Source of the DNA: Ryuthela nishihirai
Taxonomy: Eukaryota; Arthropoda; Arachnida; Araneae; Heptathelidae
DNA: 64,000 bases
Direction: 5' to 3'
Assembly: GCA_038380435.1 (NCBI GenBank)
Contig: JAWZYU010000020.1
Coordinates: forward strand, 40,084,307-40,148,306
Under the pieces are notes generated by a model, which was not told the DNA's origin, did no database searches, and saw nothing but the letters and a program-made list of their open reading frames with translations. A program made the position numbers and the translations under genes. Positions 56,401 to 64,000 of the stretch are shown in pieces (the stretch's first letter is position 1; each line of letters starts with the position of its first letter).

Positions 56401-57455
56401 CACGTGTTTACGCTGTATCCCTACCCTTTTTTTCATCCGTATAAAAATAAAATTTAATTATTTTCTTTTATTTAATAATCTGTTACTTAGAGATTTTTAA
56501 TACACAGTTGGCGATATTTGCGTCATCCCATTTTCGACTGGACTACAATTTCACAATGTCCACACCAAAAGCGAAGGGCGAAATCAAAATCTTGAACCTC
56601 TGAATCCATAACTCAGATTTGAAATTGGTTATAACACTAGTCTGGAGGTGATTTTGTTAGCTTTTTATAATATTAATATGCACTTTAACTTTCCAGTAAA
56701 TCAATTTTTATTAAAATATCTGTTCCACAGTTTTTCATGCACTTGCCCTCACGACTTTCACTACAAGATTATTGAAGGACCACGATATCCGCACCTTTTT
56801 CCTCAGAAAAAAAGCGATACCTATCCAATCCAAAACGGATTTTAAATTTATCTCCAAAAAGGAAACAGATGAATGTCTATTGCAAGCTAGCGGACAGACA
56901 GACGACAAAGTAAAAGCACTAGCTCATTTCTTATTGTCTTTTCTTTGAAAAGGAGCTAAAAAAAATACGGCAAAAAAAAATCAGTAGCCGATTAACTTGA
57001 AGAATTGTAGCCAACATGGGAACTGACACAAACAATACAAGCCAAACGGAAAACAAGAAATCGAAATTTAAAAAAACTTTTTCTCAGAGAAAATGTAAGG
57101 TAAAGTTTATAATTTAATCACATCCCTTACGTTTCTTTGTTTTTTAGGGTGACAGTGCAATTGTTCTTCAGCCGATCTTCATCACTGCCCTAAGAGCTGC
57201 AAAAAATCTTAATTAGTTTATTATTAATTGGTCGCTTGTAATTAATAAATGGATTAGAGAATGATTGAGCTATTAATTAAATTAACAGAGGAAGAACCGT
57301 GACAAGATAAAAATTGCAACATCTTCGGGAAAGAATTAAAAAATATTACATTGCTAAATTGCTTATTAATCGTTTAATAATACATCGCTTATGAACGTTC
57401 ATTTTCTGAACAAATCCTTGACGTCGTAACATTTGTTGATGTTTTAGACAAGCGG
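56400..57455. other. No gene supported
   Basis: AT-rich. A possible acceptor at 56730 (TGTTCCACAG) opens a frame of about 70 codons in phase 1 that ends at a stop near 56950, but it has no transmembrane or other recognisable feature. Confidence 0.35.
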
Positions 57456-57850
57456 AAAAAGTTTGAAAATTATTAAGTCCAGATATTCCAAACAATTAAG
57501 TTTACATCCGAAGAAATATTTTAAACAACTCTAGAGGCGACTGTATTATCACATTAATGAGGCCGAATTAAAAAAAAATTGTCGAGTTTTATTCGGTAAC
57601 TGAAATATTTGAAGCATTAAAAAAAACGTTAATGTGAATTTTTAAAATTTACATCTGCAGAAGCATTTTAAATAGTTCTAGTGATGGCTTTATTACTGAG
57701 GCTAAATTTGAAGAAAAAAGCTATCAAGTGTCATTCAGTTACCGAAAGACTTGCAGCCATAAAAAAACCTTAATATAAATAATTATTATTGTTCAGTTTA
57801 CATCTGCAGAAGTATTTTAGATAGATGTAGAGGAGGTCTGGGCAAACTTT
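57456..57850. repeat. Degenerate tandem repeat, about 148-bp unit, 3 copies
   Basis: TTTACATCTGCAGAAGCATT and variants recur at 57501, 57648 and 57797, each followed by a TCTAGnGGnG-like word and an AAAAAAACnTTAAT stretch. Confidence 0.7.
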
Positions 57851-58240
57851 TTTTAGCCATAAAGAATAAAGCTCATAGAAAACTGAACTGAGAGGACCGG
57901 GTGGCCAAAGAAATATATAATCAATAACATTTTGAAAAACCAATGCAAAAAAATCTAAAATAGAATATAAACAATATAATTTTATTACAATTAATTATTT
58001 CAATGATAATTTTCTTTGCCTAAAGGCTTCTTGTCCTCTACACGTGGTTTTCATCATTTATAAATTTAATTTATTTGCCATGAGTAGCTCGGGGGCTGCC
58101 CAAAAAGGGGTGACAGGCCATAGTTTGCCCTAATATGTTCTAGGGGTTATTGTAATTAATTAGGCTAAATTAAAACTTGAAGAAGCATAAAGCCTTATCG
58201 CATATAGGAATCTGGTTTTCAAAGAAATAGAAGTTTTTCC
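57850..58240. other. No gene recognised
   Basis: AT-rich; nothing recognised. Confidence 0.4.
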
Positions 58241-58690
58241 TTTACTTACTTTTTCACTCCTTAAAAGTTTTAATTCGAGCTAATTAATTGATTAATGAGT
58301 GATAGGAGGAACTGCAAATAGTTGCATCTCATTAGTAATTATCCAACATAAGAAATATTTGTCTTTTATTCTTTAAATTTAAAAAGTTGCTTTTCTCATA
58401 TCCCTCTGAGAGAAGAGAGCAGCTTGTTGCTTTCAATGGAATATCTCTTGACACTCTTCCACCAAAATTTCAAATAAACAGATCACTTCATTTAAAGTTT
58501 CTACGTTTCCTTATTTAGTGATCTCTGAAGATATAAATTAAAACTACCTAAGAATTTAAAAAATGCGAATTATAACATTTTATTAGTGCCAATCCAACTG
58601 GAAAGGACTTTTCTAATTATCTCTTAAAACAAAACAGTTTGTTCCCATGGAGGTAGGAATAAAGGGAGGCACCTTTATTATCTGTTACCA
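58240..58690. repeat. Ancient roughly 330-bp repeat, one to one-and-a-half units
   Basis: Carries TTCGAGCTAATTAATTGATT, TTAGTAATTATCCAAC, CACTCTTCCACCAAAATTTC and a second TTAGTGCCAATCCAAC. Confidence 0.5.
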
Positions 58691-58700
58691 TAGTTGACTA

Positions 58701-59084
58701 GGGGCGGGGGTGGCTCAGTCGGTAGCGCGTCAGGCTCGTAATCTGTAGTTCCCAGGTTCGAGTCCCAGCTGGGTCAGCGTTAAGATTTATCTCCGCAAAA
58801 TTCCCCGCCCTGCCCACGGTCAGTAGGGGACACCGATGGGCTTGGAAAGGCCGCCGTCCGTCGGATGGGACGTTAAGCCGTGGCCGGTGTGCGGGAGAGC
58901 CATACCCTGTTCACGTTAAAGAACACGCTGGATCTCCTTGGCGGGAGACTACCATCTGTCTCCCAACAGCTGTTCCAGTGGGTCCCCTCCCCCAACCTTC
59001 TATGAGCCTTCGGGGTCCATGTCACCTGGCCATTTAGCCCATGGTGTGCAAAAAAGTGCCGCTCAGAGGTAAAACAACCCAACC
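58701..59084 (+). mobile_element. SINE-A, full-length
   Basis: Perfect 12-bp duplication CATAGTTGACTA at 58689-58700 and 59085-59096. Confidence 0.95.
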
Positions 59085-59096
59085 CATAGTTGACTA

Positions 59097-59613
59097 GTGA
59101 AGCCGAAACTGCCATGTTACTCCTACCCTGAGAGTCGCGCTGAAAGGTCAGTTATCATCGTATGTGTGAATGTTTTGTACGAATACTGGCACAATTAAAT
59201 CGTAATATTTCCTAATAACAGTATTATTATTAGGTACATGGGAATTTACTCTGTTTTAATTCCTTTTTGTGTTTAAATGTGTTTGCAAAAACTGTAGTTG
59301 AACACCATGATCAAATTTGTCTGTGGTTTTTAAAAACGATTCTTGAGGTCCATATTGGACATCTATCATAATAAACTACATATCAAATAAAAGCAATTAA
59401 TCAATAATACCCTCCAGGCAAAATGGGGGTGAGGGAATATTTCAAGACAGTAGTAATTATGGCAATATATAGCAGTAGTAACACTTGTTTACCCTATTTT
59501 CTTTCCAATACAATTAAAATAACGAAAAGTTTAAAAATTCCGGAACAAAAAATCTTATTTTGTTTTAACTTCTTACCAATGAAATGCCATTCCTTTTATC
59601 CATTTTGCAGCTT
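59097..59613. other. No gene recognised
   Basis: AT-rich; nothing recognised. Confidence 0.4.
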
Positions 59614-59625
59614 AATTTCTGTCGG

Positions 59626-60008
59626 TTTGGGTTGTTTTACCTCTGAGCGGCACTTTTTTGCACACCATGGGCTAAATGGCCAGGTCACATGAACCCCGAA
59701 GGCTCAGAGAAGGTTGGGGGAGGGGACCCACTGGAACAGCTGTTGGGAGACAGATGGTAGTCTCCCGCCAAGGAGATCCAGCGTGTTCTTTAACGTGAAC
59801 AGGGTATGGCTCTCCCGCACACCGGCCACGGCTTAACGTCCCATCCGACGGACGGCGGCATTTCCAAGCCCATCGGTGTCCCCTACTGACCGTGGGCAGG
59901 GCGGGGAATTTTGTGGAGACAAATCTCAACGCTGACCCAGCTGGGACTCGAACCTGGGAACTACAGATTACGAGCCTGGCGCGCTATCGACTGAGCCACC
60001 CCCGCCCC
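59626..60008 (-). mobile_element. SINE-A, full-length
   Basis: Perfect 12-bp duplication AATTTCTGTCGG at 59614-59625 and 60009-60020. Shares unusual body variants with the 58701 copy (CACACCGGCCACGG where the norm has GGGGCC; GGAGATCC in place of GGCCATCC), so the two look like sister copies. Confidence 0.95.
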
Positions 60009-60020
60009 AATTTCTGTCGG

Positions 60021-60290
60021 AATATGCTAAATAGGAGCTAACGTTTTTGCACAATCTCTTGTTCGTTAACATAGACAGCACACGCTTACGAATAAGAGCA
60101 ATGTGGCGACTTCGGTTACAGTTTTCAAGCGATAGGGCATCTCCATCTCTTCCTACCTCCATGACCCACACTAGGCCTAAAGGTTCAACATAATTACTGC
60201 CAGTGGAAGCGTCATGACTTTCGCATTCCACCAACCAAATTTCATATTTCTAGCACAAAAACATCATTTGCATTATTCGTATAAAGAATG
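60021..60290. repeat. Ancient roughly 330-bp repeat, partial unit
   Basis: GCATTCCACCAACCAAATTT, then TTTCTAGCACAAAAACATCA and GCATTATTCGTATAAAG in the family order. Confidence 0.45.
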
Positions 60291-61009
60291 AGGGAGAATC
60301 CTGCATAGCGTTCCTTGTTCATAGAAGGAATTAGGGAAAGGGATATTTAGTTAGAAACCAGCTACTAAAAAATATGGGCGACTCCATAAGAGTTACTGCT
60401 CTGAGCAATTTACAAAATTGGTGTCAGACCAGAAACGGTACAATCACTTCGGAAAACTATCCGCAAAAGTAATAAAGTGTATTTTAATCTTTTCGTCACA
60501 GATCGAGAAACGGAACAGATTAAATTGGTTTATATTTAGATATCTGTTGCGCCGAAGTTTAATTCCACTGTATGAGTCAAACGCTTTAAGAGACATAAAT
60601 CCCATTTTTCATTGAACAGATATTGCTTTGAAGTCGCAATACACATGAAGTTCAATTTCGAAACTCGGTCGTTTGTCTAATAAATTATAGGGTAAAAAGC
60701 ATTCGGGGAATAAATGGATTGTATCATTTATCTTTTCCACCAAATCATATTTTAAAATTAATTGATCTGAAGAAAAGAAATCTGTCAGGGGTAAGATTAC
60801 AGAGTGAGTTTAAGGGGAAAAAAATGCTTCATGACATTCTGTAATGATAAATGCGAAAATTGGGTTTCACAAAAGGTTTCATTTTTGTTAAAAAATCTCT
60901 TCTGTTCAATTAATATTGTTTTTTTTATTTTAAATTGTTAGATCATCTAAATAGTTTCCAGTTTTCTTCTGCGTTTGTCGTAGTTTGTGTCAAAACAGTT
61001 TCTTTCCAT
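60291..61009. other. No gene recognised
   Basis: AT-rich; nothing recognised. Confidence 0.4.
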
Positions 61010-61262
61010 TTTTGCTTGTTACAAGAATTTTCTCGATTCTTGAAATTGGGTATAATTATAATTAAAAAAGTTGTCATTTTTGTTTCTTACGAGAATTTTT
61101 TCGATTCCTGAAATTGAGTTTAATTATTGTTAATAAATTTTTAATTATTTTGCTTATTACAAGAATTACATCGATTCCTGAAAATGTGTTTAATTATTGT
61201 TAACAACATTTTAATTTTTGCCCCTTACAAGAATATTTTTTCGATTCCTAAAAATGAGTATA
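61010..61262. repeat. About 68-bp minisatellite, 4 units
   Basis: TTACAAGAATTTTCTCGATT and variants at about 61018, 61087, 61158 and 61226, each followed by CCTGAAATTGAGTTTAATTA-like sequence. Confidence 0.8.
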
Positions 61263-61340
61263 CTCTTAGATATGCTATTTTTGTCAATTTCAAATCCATT
61301 TCACTACATGCACATAGACTATCTACAAAAATATTTAGAG

Positions 61341-61724
61341 TTAGGTTGTTTTACCTCTGAGTGGCACTTTTTTGCACACCTTGGGCTAAATGGCCAAGTC
61401 ACAAGAACCCCGAAGACTCAGAGAAGATTGGGGTAGGAAACCCACTGGAACAGCTATTGGGAGACAGATGGTAGCCTCCCGTCAAGGCCATCTCTAGTGT
61501 GTTCTTTAACGTGCACTCGGTATGGCTCTCCCGCACACGGGGAGACGGCTTAACGTCCCATCCGACGGACGGCGGCCTTTCCAAGCCCATCGATGTCCCC
61601 TACTGACCGTGGGCAGGGCGGTGAGTTTTGCGGAGATAAATCTCAACGCTGACCCAGCTGGGACTCGAACCTGGGAACTACAGATTACGAGTCTGGCGCG
61701 CTACCGACTGAGCCACCCCCGCCC
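61341..61724 (-). mobile_element. SINE-A, full-length
   Basis: Perfect 14-bp duplication AAAAATATTTAGAG at 61327-61340 and 61740-61753. A 15-bp A-rich stretch separates the head from the right duplication. Confidence 0.94.
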
Positions 61725-61759
61725 AAAAAATTAAAAAATAAAAATATTTAGAGATTTTA

Positions 61760-62160
61760 CATGTTATGTCAATGCGAATTTAACTTCGAAGCTCCATAAC
61801 TCCTAAACTATTCATTTAATGAAAAAATACGACTGACAATAAATTAAAAAGCATAATCAAATCTAATTAAATCTAGATTTTCAACATTATCTGTTCAGTA
61901 TTTAAAGTCTTATGGGAAAATAGAATATTTCACATCAATAATGCTTTATAAGAATTTATTTCAGCAATTAATTAAAACTTAAAATAATAAGTATTGTTTC
62001 AAAACATTTAATGAAATAAATGTACATTTTAGACGTTTGGGTAATGCTTATTTCAATATTAGTCAATCATGAATGAGTTTTTAAAACAAAAAAATTTTGT
62101 TGAACACACTGGCTTCTATAACTCTTCAAATTCTGAATATTCCTGAAAATCGAGATTTAA
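61760..62160. repeat. Diverged relative of the 27.7-kb TIR element
   Basis: AACTCCTAAACTATTCATTT, then AATGAAAAAATACGACTG, AATCTAGATTTTCAACATTA and CAGTATTTAAAG parallel 27765-27880. An inverted-looking GAAAATCGAGATTTAAAC follows near 62145. The CAGGTACTGG terminus was not found. Confidence 0.5.
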
Positions 62161-62640
62161 ACATATTTCTTTGTGATCTTTATCCTCTGTCGCATTTTTT
62201 CGTTAAATGCATGTTTCATAATTACAGAGCTTCGAATTTAGATTCCATTAACATGAAAATTCCCAAATATTTTGATAGGGCGGTGTATCGTTCAGATAGT
62301 TGCAGTTTAAATTCTTCAAGTTTGCTCAATGTCTGTTTTATTAACTCAGTGTCTATTTATGTATTTTAACATGTTCAATGCACTTATAATAAGCCTAGTT
62401 TTGAAAAAAAAAATAACTAAAAATAAGCATGTTGTACTTTTTATATAATGATATCTATCGTGCATGTGTTCCATTGTCTTTCTTGGGCTTTCTTCGTGAG
62501 CCATGAATCGAACCCCTATTTCCCATAAGCCCTTAAAAGTGTAGGTATTCGAGATGTTTTCGACAAACTTAACCCACGCGAATAATGATGAATGAATTTA
62601 GTAAAAGTCTATTGATTTACTACAAATCAAAGCAGTTTCC
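62161..62640. other. No gene recognised
   Basis: AT-rich; a 90-codon frame (62097-62369) shows nothing known. Confidence 0.4.
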
Positions 62641-62644
62641 AATT

Positions 62645-62712
62645 TCAAGTCCCACCAGAGCCAGCGTTGAGAATTTTCTCCGCAAAACTCCCCGCTCTGC
62701 CCTGGGTTAGAA
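62645..62712 (+). mobile_element. SINE-A, fragment of head and early body
   Basis: From AAGTCCCACC to GCTCTGCCCTGGGTTAGAA, facing a minus copy just downstream. Confidence 0.7.
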
Positions 62713-62734
62713 TATAAATAAATAATAATATGCC

Positions 62735-63100
62735 TCGGTTAGAATAGTTTAAATGGGATAAATGGCCAAATCACAAAAGCCCCGAGGGCTCAGAGAAGGT
62801 TGGGGGGAGGGGACCCACTGGACAGCTGTTAGCAGATAGATAGTAACCTTCCGAAAAGGTCATTCAGCGTATTCTTTAACTTGCACAGGGTATGGCTCTT
62901 TCGCACACATGATCAGAGCTTAACGTCCCAGCATACAAACGGCGGCCTTTCCAAGCCAATCTTTCCAAGCCCCTACTGATCGAGGGCAGGACGCAGAGTT
63001 TTGCGGAGATAAATCTCAACCCTGGCCCAGTTGTACTCGAACCTAGGAACTGTATATTACAAGCCTGGCACGCTACCAACTGAGCCATCCTCTCCCCTGC
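62735..63100 (-). mobile_element. SINE-A, decayed near-complete copy
   Basis: Tail partly lost. The head end touches an RTE LINE fragment with no unique DNA between. Confidence 0.85.
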
Positions 63101-63101
63101 C

Positions 63102-63222
63102 AAACAGGACCTCGTTAGAATTGGTCTACAGTGGCCAGATGCAGCAGATGTAGCTCAGGACAGATGCGCTTAGAGAACTAAATGGTAGCCCACAGCTGCT
63201 TGAGGATGATGATGAAGATGAG
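63102..63222 (+). mobile_element. RTE LINE 3' end fragment
   Basis: Translates as KQDLVRIGLQWPDAADVAQD, almost the end of the 28.8-kb LINE, then CTGCTTGAGGATGATGATGA: the same 3' end with a GAT tail. Confidence 0.85.
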
Positions 63223-64000
63223 CACTCATAGATCTAAGTTTGATCTCTTTATAACCTCTATTTGACCTTGAAGGACACATCGGAGGACAAGTTTACTATT
63301 TTTCCCGAGAACTACTACCAGATTACCCCTAGGTGCAATTATTCGAAATAAATTAACTTTTCAATAATTTCTTTAGTGGGGGGCCAGGTTCCCCCCTTAC
63401 CCCCACCTCATCCCCACCCGGACCCACCGATGTCAATTGTGGGGAGACTGTAGGAATGCTAAGAGACGGCTCAGGTTCGATATTGCTAATGAGATAGAGA
63501 CAGGTCATTGATATACTTAAAATTACTAAAAAACGAAAACGTGCATTTCTAATGAGTAATGAATTAGAAAAGGAAATTATATTTTTAAGGAATCAAGGAA
63601 ATATCTTGATTAAAAAAACAAAAACATACATTTTAATCAATACTCTGAATTCACAAAATCCTTTAGTTATCCACCTAAAAATGTTTGCTCAAAAAAATGA
63701 GTCAGATTCAGTATATTGATGACTTGCTTTTATGAGCCGTAATTTCTTTTGCAATGAGCAGCGGACTGGACTGATCTATCAGATTAATCTAAGACTGATC
63801 TATGCGTCAACTGCACAGTATCATAATTTCCTCATGGCCTCCTCAGTTGTCAGTCACAATATCCCACTGATGGAAACCCCGACCAGGAATTCTCCAACTC
63901 TTCAAATTCTTAATTGAATCTCTCATTTTCTTTTTTTTTGTGCCTTCGCGACCAGGTTTGGCAGGAGGAAGGGAGAGGTATAAATACTTTTCCCCCTCCC
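63223..64000. other. No gene recognised at the window end
   Basis: Contains G-rich and C-rich runs at about 63375-63425. A possible acceptor at about 63955 (CGCGACCAG) lies too close to the edge to judge. Confidence 0.35.

Noticed and set aside
56731..56950. Candidate next exon after the LDLa module (acceptor in phase 1, about 70 codons to a stop)
   Set aside because: No transmembrane segment, low-complexity composition and no recognisable motif.
58700..58775. tRNA gene at the SINE-A heads
   Set aside because: The A-box and B-box-like motifs are the head of a repeat present dozens of times with target duplications and a conserved 3' body; they are not stand-alone tRNA genes. The same applies to the SINE-B heads.

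Overview
This window is eukaryotic, intron-rich, AT-rich DNA that is dominated by transposable elements. The repeat types (two tRNA-headed SINE families, Tc1/mariner, pogo and RTE elements, palindromic MITEs) and the CUB-LDLa gene fit an arthropod, most plausibly a chelicerate such as a spider. That placement is inference: no marker here fixes the species. The short ORFs are almost all translations of repeats, and there is no bacterial-style gene layout.

One host gene can be supported. It runs on the + strand through most of the window: a signal-peptide exon (848-911), two exons that together encode one complete CUB domain (31966-32126 and 37832-38069), and an LDL-receptor class A exon (46551-46661). 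The splice phases join in frame (1/1, 0/0, 1/1), giving a 191-residue partial secreted or membrane protein with no 3' end recognised before 64000. Intron 1 is about 31 kb, and the window is mostly the introns of this gene.

The most abundant repeat, SINE-A, is about 385 bp. It has a tRNA-like head, a long conserved body and a CCCAA-repeat tail in place of poly(A). I count about 38 intervals; 17 insertions have target-site duplications (TSDs) of 9-14 bp, and two are SINE-into-SINE nestings. SINE-B (about 205-220 bp, a different tRNA-like head, AT-rich tail) has 14 intervals.

Region by region: 1-5.7 kb holds exon 1 and SINE-A. 6.1-7.6 kb is a very AT-rich RNase H-bearing LINE fossil. 8.2-12 kb has SINE-B, an ancient roughly 330-bp repeat and minisatellite. 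12.5-13 kb is a mariner fossil. 13.0-18.24 kb is a giant inverted repeat with arms of about 2.3-2.4 kb. 19-27 kb is SINEs, MITEs and LINE debris. 27.7-31.2 kb is a TIR element carrying an RTE LINE. 31.4-38.6 kb has the two CUB exons, a 39-bp minisatellite and a pogo-like element. 39-41 kb has palindromic MITEs, one of them opened by a fragment of the giant inverted repeat. 44.2-45.7 kb is a dead Tc1 transposase beside a 47-bp satellite with a strict 234-bp higher-order period. 46.5 kb is the LDLa exon. 47-64 kb is SINEs, an LTR-like inverted pair and several ancient tandem repeats.

The strongest candidate for something undescribed is the 5.2-kb inverted-repeat element. Its arms are nearly identical in the stretches compared, no transposase is recognisable, and it lies in an intron of a transcribed gene, so the pre-mRNA could fold into kilobase-scale double-stranded RNA. 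The satellite's higher-order structure and the fused LINE/SINE units at 53.9-54.5 kb come next.
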